Source: Bradyrhizobium sp. OK095
GTDB taxonomy: Bacteria; Pseudomonadota; Alphaproteobacteria; Rhizobiales; Xanthobacteraceae
Assembly: GCF_900109945.1 (NCBI RefSeq)
Contig: NZ_FOBX01000003.1
Location: 434,001-498,000, forward strand
Reading direction: 5' to 3'
Length of the DNA: 64,000 bases
Of the stretch, positions 8,483-15,322 are shown in pieces. The stretch's first letter is position 1; every line of letters starts with the position of its first letter. A program made the translations under genes and the position numbers. The notes beneath the pieces are model-generated. The model ran no database searches, was not told the origin of the DNA, and worked only from the letters and a program-made list of their open reading frames with translations.

Positions 8483-8770
8483 GGTCGAGCGATAGCAATT
8501 TTCTGGGGCGGATGCGGGGCCGGGATAAAGCGCCGCCTCGGCTCAAAGCGGAAGCGAAAGCTCGCTGCTATCAACTGATCTTAAAAGCGGTGGATGATTA
8601 GCAGCCGCAGCACGCGCCGTGCTTGACGGATTTTTACGGAACTCGCGCGGCCCAGAAGTGGCCGCGACCGCGCCGTGGAAAAATCCTGAAACCGTGAACC
8701 TAATGAATTGGCGCGAAGACGTATCGGAGAGCGTGCAAAATAGCACGCGCCGGGAGCTTTCGGCTCGCCT

Positions 8771-8890
8771 TCAGACCAGCAGGAGGTAGACCAGCGCAAC
8801 CAGGGCCGCTCCGACGCCGGTGGCGATCAGGGCGTAATCGGTGCGGAGGTCGTCCTGCACGTCGAATGAGGTTTGGGTCTCTTTGCTCAT
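8771..8890 (-). CDS. Small single-pass membrane protein, 39 residues
   Basis: A 40-codon frame, ATG at 8890 to TGA at 8771. The first 20 residues are polar and acidic (M-S-K-E-T-Q-T-S-F-D-V-Q-D-D-L-R), followed by one hydrophobic helix that runs to the end (D-Y-A-L-I-A-T-G-V-G-A-A-L-V-A-L-V-Y-L-L). The clean polar-then-hydrophobic layout and stop right after the helix are typical of bacterial small membrane proteins. No strong ribosome site is visible and the function is unknown; it could be a random frame, but the composition argues against that. Confidence 0.55.
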   Translation of the reverse strand: MSKETQTSFDVQDDLRTDYALIATGVGAALVALVYLLLV

Positions 8891-9000
8891 GGCGACGGTC
8901 TAAGCCAGACCCGACGAGACTTGTGTGAAGCAGATCACATCTCCCCGGATTCTTTCGGGGTTAGAGCCGGAACAGGCAGGCGGGCAGAGGATTGTCCCCG

Positions 9001-9237
9001 ATGACCCGCCAACAGGGAACGAGGCTAGCGATGCGGCCCGAACGGCAGCAGCAGAATTGGCGAAGCGAGGCAGGCAGCCGGCTTTGGTTGTCCGGGCTGA
9101 TCGCGGCCATGCAGCATGCCGAGCAGCCGGAAGTCCGCCGCCAGCCGGTCGCACCCGAGATCCTGGACGAACTGCGGGCGCAACTGTCGTTAACGGCTTC
9201 CTTCCGATCTTGCCCGATTTCGACCCTGCGTCACTAG
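9001..9237 (+). CDS. Hypothetical protein, 78 residues
   Basis: Small frame with a good ribosome site (AGAGGA, 9 bases before ATG 9001). The N-terminus is polar and Arg/Gln-rich, the middle carries S-R-L-W-L-S-G-L-I-A-A-M-Q-H-A-E, which could be an amphipathic helix, and P-E-I-L-D-E-L-R-A-Q-L forms another. No domain recognised, no signal peptide. It is probably translated because of the site and helix pattern, but it is short and isolated between dnaB and a cytochrome gene, so a chance frame cannot be excluded. Confidence 0.4.
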   Translation: MTRQQGTRLAMRPERQQQNWRSEAGSRLWLSGLIAAMQHAEQPEVRRQPVAPEILDELRAQLSLTASFRSCPISTLRH

Positions 9238-9559
9238 GGTCTGTTCACCAGTCAGTTTCAGGCTTGGCACGTTCAGGTTTGGCACGGCACAGCCCTTATG
9301 GGCCGGAGCCGCGCTCATGCGACGTTGTGACTTTGCGACCATCTGCCACTTTCCGACAAGTTGGGCATCATCGCGCAGCTCCAGCGTTCGAATGAGGTGC
9401 AGTGCTATTGCGTTGTGTTCAAAGCCGATATTCCAAAAGCGCTTAATCACATCCTTGCGCTTGGAGCCTGCTTCCATTCGCGGCTCAATCGGCTAAAAGG
9501 TGACCGCCGCCGCGCCTTATGCCGGCTGTACCTCTCGGAATTCAATGGAGATGATGGGA
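9238..9559. other. Intergenic region without a convincing gene
   Basis: About 320 bases between the 78-residue frame and the cytochrome gene. It contains a short imperfect direct repeat (CAGGCTTGGCACGTT / CAGGTTTGGCACGGC near 9260-9285). Frames on either strand here have poor codon composition and no recognisable motif. It presumably holds the cytochrome promoter; I cannot place it with confidence. Confidence 0.5.
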
Positions 9560-10528
9560 ATGTCGAGCCGAGCGCTCAGCCTCGCGACGGTATTGGTTCT
9601 GATCGGCTTCGGCGCGACCGATACCGTTCTTGCGCAGGCGACGAACCTCGAGGCCGGCAAAAGCCCGTCCCAGATTTTCGCGCAGACCTGCAATGCGTGC
9701 CACAAGAGCCCGCGCGGTCTGTTGAAGACCGTGCCGCCGGGCTCGCTGCCGGGCTTCCTGCGTCAGCATTACACGACCAGCTCGGACATGGCGGGCATCC
9801 TTGCCTCCTACCTCGTCTCCAATGGTGCCACCGACACCCGCTACCAGGCCAAAGACGGTAAGGACGGCAAGGACAAGAAGGACGGCGCCAAGGAGAAAGA
9901 AGCGAACACAGCGCCTGGCCAGCCGCCCGAGCATCAGGGTCGCCGCCAGCGTTCGCCGGAAACCGCCAAGCCGGAAGCTGAGGGTGCAGCACCGCCTGCC
10001 GAAGGCCGCCAGAAGCGCGCGGCGCGGCCGAGCGAGGAGGGCGCCAAGCCAGAGGGTCAGGCTGCGCCTGAGGGACGCAAGGGCAAGCGTCGCGGCAAGC
10101 CCGGGACCGAGGAAGCGCCGAAGGTCGACGCCGCCGCACCGGCAACTGAAGAGAAGAAGAGCGAGCCGAAGGCCGAGTCCAAGCCCGAGATCGCCAAGCC
10201 CGAGACCGCCAAGGTCGAGCCCGAGGCCAAGCCTGACAGCGGCAAGCCGTCCGAGAAGCCTGCTGAAGCCAAGCCTGAGAGCGCCAAGGTCGAGCCGCGC
10301 GGGAGCGAGGCTCCGACATTGCGGTCCGATCCGGTGCCGCAGGTGACGCCGGCTCCGCCGGCTGCCGCCGCGCCCAAGCCGGTGGAAGAAGCGGCTCCCA
10401 AGCCGGCTGCGCCCGCCGCGAGCTCCGAACCGGCGGCCAAGCCGCAGGAGCCGACCCGGCCCGCGACCGCCGCGGCTCCGCCTCCGGCAGAGTCCTCCGG
10501 ACCGCCCGCACCGCCGATCTCGCGCTAA
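9560..10528 (+). CDS. Periplasmic c-type cytochrome-like protein with long low-complexity tail
   Basis: Exported protein of about 322 residues. A signal peptide (A-L-S-L-A-T-V-L-V-L-I-G-F-G, cleavage near L-A-Q-A) precedes a small heme domain with one C-N-A-C-H motif near residue 46 and a likely distal Met in S-S-D-M-A-G-I-L-A-S-Y-L about 35 residues later. From about residue 95 to the end the chain is a Pro, Ala, Lys and Glu-rich low-complexity tail of over 220 residues. I chose ATG 9560 because GGAG lies about 9 bases upstream and it gives a compact signal peptide; ATG 9545 would add five residues. The tail is atypical for cytochromes; electron partner unknown. Confidence 0.7.
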   Translation: MSSRALSLATVLVLIGFGATDTVLAQATNLEAGKSPSQIFAQTCNACHKSPRGLLKTVPPGSLPGFLRQHYTTSSDMAGILASYLVSNGATDTRYQAKDGKDGKDKKDGAKEKEANTAPGQPPEHQGRRQRSPETAKPEAEGAAPPAEGRQKRAARPSEEGAKPEGQAAPEGRKGKRRGKPGTEEAPKVDAAAPATEEKKSEPKAESKPEIAKPETAKVEPEAKPDSGKPSEKPAEAKPESAKVEPRGSEAPTLRSDPVPQVTPAPPAAAAPKPVEEAAPKPAAPAASSEPAAKPQEPTRPATAAAPPPAESSGPPAPPISR

Positions 10529-10552
10529 CACCCCACAATTTCCGATCGCCTT

Positions 10553-10581
10553 GCGGAGGCCGCGTTCATCGCGGCCTCCGC
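10553..10581 (+). terminator. Strong hairpin after the cytochrome gene
   Basis: Perfect 12-base stem GCGGAGGCCGCG / CGCGGCCTCCGC with a 5-base loop, 25 bases after the cytochrome stop, followed by a modest T-rich stretch (ATTGTCTTG). Likely intrinsic terminator, insulating the TetR-thioesterase pair downstream. Confidence 0.65.
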
Positions 10582-10587
10582 ATTGTC

Positions 10588-10627
10588 TTGACCGTGACTA
10601 GAGCAATACTCTAGAGTGAAACTCTAG
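10588..10627 (+). promoter_or_regulatory. TetR promoter/operator with overlapping palindromes
   Basis: A TTGACC -35-like hexamer at 10588-10593 is followed by three interlocked inverted repeats of the same hexamer: CTAGAG-N5-CTCTAG (10598-10614), the perfect 10-mer ACTCTAGAGT (10608-10617), and CTAGAGT-N3-ACTCTAG (10611-10627). They end 10 bases before the TetR start, where bound repressor would cover the -10 region. Likely autoregulatory operator of the adjacent TetR. Confidence 0.6.
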
Positions 10628-10636
10628 GAGACGCCC

Positions 10637-11233
10637 ATGACGGCGAGCGTGCGTGACGATTTGCTGGCGGCGGGACTTGCCGTGTTCGACCGTGTCGGCT
10701 TCGAGGCCGCGACGGTGGCGGCGATCCGCACCCGGGCGCGCGCCTCCAATGGCAGCTTCTTTCATGTGTTCGGATCGAAGAAGGAGCTTGCGGGGGCGCT
10801 GTTCCTGGAGGTGCTCCGGCACTATCACGCCGCAGTGCTGGCCGCGCTCGATCCTGTCCCCGATGCCGGGCAGGGCATCGATCGCCTGATCCGGGCGCAT
10901 CTCGACTGGGTGGTCACCAGCCGCCGTGAGGCGCGCTATCTGTTCGAGATCTCGCGCAGCGAATGGGGCGAGGACGTCCGCGACGCCCAGCGCGCACAGA
11001 ATGCACGCCTTGCCGAAGGCATCGAGCGCTGGCGCGCGCCGCTGGTCGCACACGGCGAATTGCTGCCGATGACACCGGTGATGTTCGTCAGCCAGCTGAT
11101 CGGCTCGGCCCAGATTTTTTGCCGCGCCTTCCTGTCGGGACGCGATCGCACCGATCCGCGCGGCGAGGCCGATACGCTGATTGCCTGCGCCATTCGCGCG
11201 CTGGTGCCGCCCGATCGCATCAGGAAACAATAA
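10637..11233 (+). CDS. TetR/AcrR-family transcriptional regulator
   Basis: One-component repressor of 198 residues. The N-terminal helix-turn-helix covers residues 5-50 (L-L-A-A-G-L-A-V-F-D-R-V-G-F-E-A-A-T-V-A-A-I, then the recognition helix with N-G-S-F-F-H-V-F-G-S-K-K-E-L). The C-terminal helical ligand domain is generic. The overlapping palindromes directly upstream are its likely operator. It is followed after 11 bases by a PaaI-type thioesterase in the same direction, so the ligand is plausibly an acyl-CoA or aromatic acid, but this is inference from context only. Confidence 0.88.
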   Translation: MTASVRDDLLAAGLAVFDRVGFEAATVAAIRTRARASNGSFFHVFGSKKELAGALFLEVLRHYHAAVLAALDPVPDAGQGIDRLIRAHLDWVVTSRREARYLFEISRSEWGEDVRDAQRAQNARLAEGIERWRAPLVAHGELLPMTPVMFVSQLIGSAQIFCRAFLSGRDRTDPRGEADTLIACAIRALVPPDRIRKQ

Positions 11234-11244
11234 GGAGAGGCCGC

Positions 11245-11712
11245 ATGCGTAACGAAGCAGATCCCGAATTCGCAGCCGTCGCCGAACGCATCCACGCCAA
11301 TGTCGGCCGGCAGGGTTTTATGAATCTGGTCGGTGCCGAGCTGTCCGAATTGTCGCGCGGCACCTGCACGATTGCAGTCGAGCGCCGGCCGGAGCTCTTG
11401 CAGCAGCACGGCTTCTTCCACGGCGGCGTCACCGCCTTCCTGGTCGACAACGCCACGACGATCGCGGCCGCCACCTCGCGCGGCCAGGCGGCGCTGACGG
11501 CGGAATACAAGCTCAATCTGCTCTCGCCTGCGGTCGGCGAGAAGCTGATCTGCCGGGCCAGGGTGATCAAGCCGGGCCGTCAGGTCTCGGTGGTTGCGGC
11601 CGACGTGTTCTGTGTCAGTGACGGTGTCGAGAAGCACACGGCAACCGCGCTCGCCTCGATCGCGATGCTGAGCGAGGACGTCGCCGCCAAAACGAAAAGC
11701 CCGGCCGCCTGA
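11245..11712 (+). CDS. PaaI-family hotdog thioesterase
   Basis: Cytosolic acyl-CoA thioesterase of 155 residues. The PaaI/YbgC-type active-site helix is visible: Q-H-G-F-F-H-G-G-V-T-A-F-L-V-D-N-A, in which H-G-G and the following Asp are the family hallmark. The beta-strand region T-A-E-Y-K-L-N-L-L-S-P-A matches the fold. AGGAGAGG precedes the ATG at 11245. It is co-transcribed with the TetR gene upstream (11-base gap) and would release free acids from thioesters, perhaps of the regulator's ligand. It ends in a hairpin shared with the convergent rplI operon. Confidence 0.87.
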   Translation: MRNEADPEFAAVAERIHANVGRQGFMNLVGAELSELSRGTCTIAVERRPELLQQHGFFHGGVTAFLVDNATTIAAATSRGQAALTAEYKLNLLSPAVGEKLICRARVIKPGRQVSVVAADVFCVSDGVEKHTATALASIAMLSEDVAAKTKSPAA

Positions 11713-11725
11713 GGCGACCGGGCTT
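11697..11725. terminator. Bidirectional terminator between thioesterase and rplI
   Basis: Hairpin with arms beginning AAGCCCGG and ending CCGGGCTT, one internal C/A mismatch and a single-base loop, overlapping the thioesterase stop codon. On the minus strand it is followed by TTTCGTTTT, so it should terminate the ribosomal protein operon; on the plus strand the T tract is poor. Confidence 0.65.
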
Positions 11726-11748
11726 CGCAGCCTGCGTGAATGCGCGGC

Positions 11749-12354
11749 TTACTTTTCGGTCTCTTCCGCAGCCGGCGCCGGCTCTTCGTCGTCCTGCTGA
11801 GCTTCCGGATCGAAGAACTCGCCGGCGGCGGCGATCGCCTCGGCGGCGGCATCGCGGTCCTCGTTGCGGGTCGAGATGTTCTCGCCGCGGTTGATGCGCT
11901 CGGCCTCGTCCTGGCTGCGTGCAACCGTGACGGAAACCTCGACCTCGACCTCGGGGTGGATGGCGACGGTGATGGAGTGCTTGCCGATGGTCTTGATCGG
12001 CGCGTCAAGCTGCACCTGCGCGCGATCAAGCGTAACGCTGTCGGCCTCGAAGGCGGTCACCACGTCGCGAACCGTGACCGAGCCGAACAGCTGGCCGGCT
12101 TCCGACGCCTGACGGATCACGATGATGTTCTTGCCCTGGACCTTCTCGGCGATCTTGGAGGCCTCGCCCTTGCTCTGGAGGTTGCGAGCCTCGAGGTCGG
12201 CCTTCATGCCGTCGTACTTGGAGCGGTTGTCGGCGGTGGCGCGCAGCGCCTTGCCGCGCTTGAGCAGGAAATTACGGGCATAGCCGTCGCGAACCTTCAC
12301 GACTTCGCCCATCTGGCCGAGCTTGGCGACGCGTTCCAGCAAAATGACTTCCAT
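11749..12354 (-). CDS. rplI: 50S ribosomal protein L9 with acidic C-terminal extension
   Basis: Large-subunit protein L9, 201 residues. It starts with the family signature [26 protein letters not shown], which fixes the ATG at 12354 (AGGAGA lies upstream). The linker helix and C-terminal RNA-binding domain end near residue 150; the remaining ~50 residues are rich in Glu, Asp and Ala, an extension seen in rhizobial L9. It is the last gene of rpsF-rpsR-DUF2232-rplI. Confidence 0.96.
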   Translation of the reverse strand: MEVILLERVAKLGQMGEVVKVRDGYARNFLLKRGKALRATADNRSKYDGMKADLEARNLQSKGEASKIAEKVQGKNIIVIRQASEAGQLFGSVTVRDVVTAFEADSVTLDRAQVQLDAPIKTIGKHSITVAIHPEVEVEVSVTVARSQDEAERINRGENISTRNEDRDAAAEAIAAAGEFFDPEAQQDDEEPAPAAEETEK

Positions 12355-12404
12355 ATTCGTTCTCCTTTTGAAGTGTTGAGTGAGTTGGATTTTCAGACTT
12401 GAAC

Positions 12405-13382
12405 TTAAACGGTTGGCAGCGGTGGTGGCTGTCGCGTGCGCAGGAAGCGCTCGCGGAAACCGAACACGGCGTCCGCAAGGCCGAGGATCACCATCGCGAT
12501 GACGGGCCATCCGAACACGACGACGACGGCGTAGGTCGAGCCGAGCCAGAAGGTGCGGCTCTTCAGTGCCAGCGTCAGCGTATGCAGCACGGCAAAGCCG
12601 GCGAGCGCGTAGCCCATCATCAGCGCCGCCGTGGCGATCTGTGCGACGATCGCGAGCAGCCCGCCGGTGAAGCAGAAGGCAAGGGCGATGCAGAGCGCCA
12701 CCAGCGTCATCGGCGGCAGCTCCGCCGTCATCATATCGGGCCAGGGACGGCGCAGCCGGCCCGACGTCGCCGTCACCTTGGCGCTGAGCCAGAGATTGAG
12801 CGTCAGCGTCATCATCGCCACGATGGTCGCGGCGGCGGGTGCGACGTGCACCAGCGCGTCGACGAACCGGTCGGCTTCGCCTGCGGCTTGCGGATCCGTG
12901 GTGCGGAGGAGGCGCATCAAGCCGCGCCGCAGCGTGCCGATGATGGTCTCGGCGTCGGTGCCGAGCGTCAACAGGGCGGCGATCGTGGTCAGCGCAGCAA
13001 AGCCCGCGATCCACAGCAGGATGCGTCCGACCGGATACCATTCGAGCTCAGGCTCCGCCGCCGGCTCGGTGGCGCCGTCAGGCGCAGCAGGCTCGATGCG
13101 TCGGCTGAGCAGGACGAGATGGCCGAGCCACCAGGCCGGCAGCGCGACGGTGACGGCAAAGGCGATGCAGTAGGGCAGGCCGAACAGTGCGCCGAGGCCG
13201 ATCGCGGCGGCGATGCCTCCGAGGCTCGCGCAAAGCGGTCCCCAGCCGATTGCGGCGACCATCAGCGGCAGCGGTGCGAGATAGAACAGGACGAGCGAGA
13301 TCAGCGCGCCCGATGCGATCGAGGCGAACATCAGGGCCGACGCAGCGCCGGCGATCAGGGCTATCAGTCCAAAGACCATCAT
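12405..13382 (-). CDS. DUF2232 (YybS-like) multi-pass membrane protein
   Basis: Integral inner-membrane protein of about 325 residues with roughly eight hydrophobic helices (first: [17 protein letters not shown]). It belongs to the DUF2232/YybS family that in many bacteria sits in the S6-S18-L9 operon, as it does here, between rpsR and rplI. I chose ATG 13382 with AAGGAG about 11 bases upstream; an earlier frame extension is polar and unlikely. Biochemical role is unknown. The tail is Pro/basic-rich. Confidence 0.85.
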   Translation of the reverse strand: MMVFGLIALIAGAASALMFASIASGALISLVLFYLAPLPLMVAAIGWGPLCASLGGIAAAIGLGALFGLPYCIAFAVTVALPAWWLGHLVLLSRRIEPAAPDGATEPAAEPELEWYPVGRILLWIAGFAALTTIAALLTLGTDAETIIGTLRRGLMRLLRTTDPQAAGEADRFVDALVHVAPAAATIVAMMTLTLNLWLSAKVTATSGRLRRPWPDMMTAELPPMTLVALCIALAFCFTGGLLAIVAQIATAALMMGYALAGFAVLHTLTLALKSRTFWLGSTYAVVVVFGWPVIAMVILGLADAVFGFRERFLRTRQPPPLPTV

Positions 13383-13475
13383 CAGCTGTCCCGCTCCTTT
13401 CGAGCGGTTAGAGGCATTTCGCCCCAACCATCGGCGACCGGACGACCCGGAAGCCTTATGAGTTCAGAAAATCAC

Positions 13476-13501
13476 GACCGGCGGCGTGATCGCCGCCGGT
13501 C
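13476..13501 (-). terminator. Hairpin after rpsR
   Basis: Perfect 10-base stem GACCGGCGGC / GCCGCCGGTC with a 6-base loop, 10 bases after the rpsR stop. On the minus strand it is followed by GTGATTTTC, a short T run. It could partly terminate transcription so that DUF2232 and rplI are expressed at a lower level than S6 and S18. Confidence 0.6.
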
Positions 13502-13510
13502 GAATTCGTC

Positions 13511-13750
13511 TTAGCGAATGACGTAGGGCAGGAGGCCCAGGAACCGCGCGCGCTTGATGGCGCGGGCGAGTTCACGCTGCTTCTTCGCGGACACTGCGGT
13601 GATGCGGCTCGGCACGATCTTGCCGCGCTCGGAGACGTAACGCATCAGCAGCTTGGAGTCCTTGTAGTCGATCTTCGGAGCATTCGCGCCCGTGAACGGG
13701 CAGCTCTTGCGGCGACGGAAAAACGGACGGCGTGCACCAGCTTCAGCCAT
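13511..13750 (-). CDS. rpsR: 30S ribosomal protein S18
   Basis: Small-subunit protein of 79 residues, standard length. Characteristic [15 protein letters not shown] at the N-terminus, [23 protein letters not shown] in the middle, and the basic end [10 protein letters not shown]. It lies 5 bases after rpsF. S6 and S18 bind together in the 30S platform, and in many bacteria the complex also binds its own mRNA leader. Confidence 0.97.
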   Translation of the reverse strand: MAEAGARRPFFRRRKSCPFTGANAPKIDYKDSKLLMRYVSERGKIVPSRITAVSAKKQRELARAIKRARFLGLLPYVIR

Positions 13751-13755
13751 TGTTC

Positions 13756-14268
13756 TTACTCCGCATCCGTCGTGGTGGTCGGGGTTTCAGCATCCTCGCG
13801 CGGACGGCGCGGGCCGCGATCGCCGCGGAAGCCACCACCGTCACGATCGCCGCCACGGAAACCGCCTTCACGGTCGCCACGGAAGCCACCGCCTTCGCGG
13901 TCGCCACGGAAGCCGCCGCCACGGTCGTCACGCTCGCGGTCACGGTCGGCCTTGCGCATCATCGCGGACGGGCCTTCCTCGAGCTCCTCGACGCGGACGC
14001 TGATATAGCGGATCACGTCTTCGCTGATGCGCTCCTGGCGCTCGATCTCGGCGATCGCCGCGGACGGCGCGTCGATGTTGAGCAGCACGAAGTGCGCCTT
14101 GCGATTCTTGTTCATGCGGTAGGTGAGGGAGCGAACGCCCCAATTCTCGGTCTTGGTGACCTTGCCGCCGAGACCCTCGACGATGCCGGTCATCTGCGCA
14201 GTCAGCTCTTCGACCTGCTGAGTGCTCGCGTCCTGACGCGCAAGAAAAACATGCTCATAGAGAGCCAT
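13756..14268 (-). CDS. rpsF: 30S ribosomal protein S6 with Gly/Arg/Asp repeat tail
   Basis: Small-subunit protein S6; residues 1-95 are the ordinary fold ([13 protein letters not shown], then [17 protein letters not shown]). The protein runs to 170 residues because of a C-terminal tail of repeated F-R-G-D-R-E/D-G-G-G units (about residues 108-155), ending in an acidic, Thr-rich stretch. I chose ATG 14268, preceded by GGAAAGGA, over an upstream start. First gene of the S6 operon. Short RGG-like tails often bind RNA, which would suit autoregulation, but that is inference. Confidence 0.95.
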   Translation of the reverse strand: MALYEHVFLARQDASTQQVEELTAQMTGIVEGLGGKVTKTENWGVRSLTYRMNKNRKAHFVLLNIDAPSAAIAEIERQERISEDVIRYISVRVEELEEGPSAMMRKADRDRERDDRGGGFRGDREGGGFRGDREGGFRGGDRDGGGFRGDRGPRRPREDAETPTTTTDAE

Positions 14269-14272
14269 GGTG

Positions 14273-14334
14273 GTCCTTTCCTCGTGTTGGCGCATCGCCC
14301 GGCGTCAAGCCCTTAAGAGGCCTTGGGAAAGGAC
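14273..14334 (-). promoter_or_regulatory. rpsF leader hairpin that could sequester the ribosome binding site
   Basis: On the minus strand the rpsF Shine-Dalgarno GGAAAGGAC (14281-14273) is perfectly complementary to GTCCTTTCC at 14334-14326, 44 bases upstream in the leader. Pairing would hide the site 4 bases before the rpsF ATG. The loop contains a GC-rich GCCGGGCGATGCGCC segment that can itself fold. Position and structure resemble known S6:S18-binding leaders of rpsF mRNAs in other bacteria. Confidence 0.5.
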
Positions 14335-14572
14335 TCTGGGATTAAGCTCAGAAGGCGGAAGCACGGGACGACGGGCCGACTGGCCCTGCCACACCAAAAT
14401 CACGAATGATTTGTTGAGACCGTCCGTTCAGCTCCCGGCCGGGGTCTGCGGATGGCGCGCTTATACGGATTTTGGCCGGCTTTGCAAGGTTGGAGGCCGC
14501 ATTTTCGGCCCGGAGGGTTCCGGTTCGGGCGGCCGGGATCGGTCCTCCCATACCACATCCTGCTTGATCTCA

Positions 14573-14595
14573 TTGTTTGTATGTCATACAAACAA
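14573..14595. promoter_or_regulatory. 23-bp perfect palindrome, likely TetR operator
   Basis: Eleven-base arms TTGTTTGTATG / CATACAAACAA around a single central T, with no mismatch, ending 19 bases before the start of the TetR gene. Its AT-richness stands out in this GC-rich context. It lies in the intergenic region that also serves the divergent rpsF operon, but is next to the TetR-desaturase pair and is their probable operator. Confidence 0.75.
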
Positions 14596-14614
14596 ATCGA
14601 ATGAGAGGCCCTCC

Positions 14615-15319
14615 ATGGCGGAAAAGTCGGCCCATGAGCCGTTAGAGGTGGCAGGCGACCCCAAGCACGCGGCGCGCGCCACGCGCTCGGCCGGGCGCAA
14701 AATGCGCTCGCTGCTGCTGGACGCGGCGAGCCCGCTGTTCCGGGAGCGGGGGCTGTCGGGCACGGCCATCACCGACATCGCGGCCGCCGTGGACGCATTC
14801 CCGAGCCAGATCACCTATTATTTCCGCACCAAGGAGTCGCTGTTCGTCGAATGCGCCTGCCGCGACCTCCTGTATCTGGCGCGCGCGACCGAGCAGGCGG
14901 CGCTGAAGGCGCGTACGCTTGGGGATTACACCCACGCGCTGGCCGAGACGGTGACGGCGAGCGATTCGGTCGCTTTCTTCGCCGAGGCGTTGACGCTGAC
15001 GCGGCGTCGGCAGGATCTCGCGCCGCTGGTCGAACGCACCATCGAGCGCCTGCACAGCGAGGGCGCGCGGGCCTATGCGAGCCAGGTCGCACGGCATGGC
15101 TGGCGCTCATTGCGCGCACCCGACGAAAGCTCGCGGCGGTTCTGGGCCGTCGCCATCGGAATCATCCTCGAAGGCTACGCCATGGGCCGTTCGCCCGACG
15201 CATTGTGCGCCGAGATGCTGCGCGTGCTTGGCGAGCAGGCGAAATCCACCGGCGAGGCCGCGCGCCTGCGTCTCGTCGACGAGCGCGACGCATCAAGCAA
15301 TTCGAACGAGGAGGGCTAG
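14615..15319 (+). CDS. TetR-family regulator of the adjacent desaturase
   Basis: Helix-turn-helix repressor, 234 residues. The DNA-binding domain spans about residues 25-75 (L-L-L-D-A-A-S-P-L-F-R-E-R-G-L-S-G-T-A-I-T-D-I, then Q-I-T-Y-Y-F-R-T-K-E-S-L-F); a polar 20-residue N-terminal arm precedes it. The C-terminal domain resembles TetR_C_6-like ligand domains. I chose ATG 14615, preceded by GAGAGG. A 23-bp palindrome lies just upstream, and the desaturase gene starts 3 bases after its stop, so it most likely controls membrane lipid desaturation in response to a lipid-derived ligand. Confidence 0.87.
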   Translation: MAEKSAHEPLEVAGDPKHAARATRSAGRKMRSLLLDAASPLFRERGLSGTAITDIAAAVDAFPSQITYYFRTKESLFVECACRDLLYLARATEQAALKARTLGDYTHALAETVTASDSVAFFAEALTLTRRRQDLAPLVERTIERLHSEGARAYASQVARHGWRSLRAPDESSRRFWAVAIGIILEGYAMGRSPDALCAEMLRVLGEQAKSTGEAARLRLVDERDASSNSNEEG

Positions 15320-15322
15320 GCC

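Noticed and set aside
9190..9477. Minus-strand 95-codon frame before the cytochrome gene
   Set aside because: No ribosome site, no domain, overlaps the probable 78-residue gene and the cytochrome promoter.
9542..10531. Long minus-strand frames opposite the cytochrome tail
   Set aside because: Low-complexity mirror of the Pro/Ala/Lys/Glu repeats; no signal peptide or start signal.
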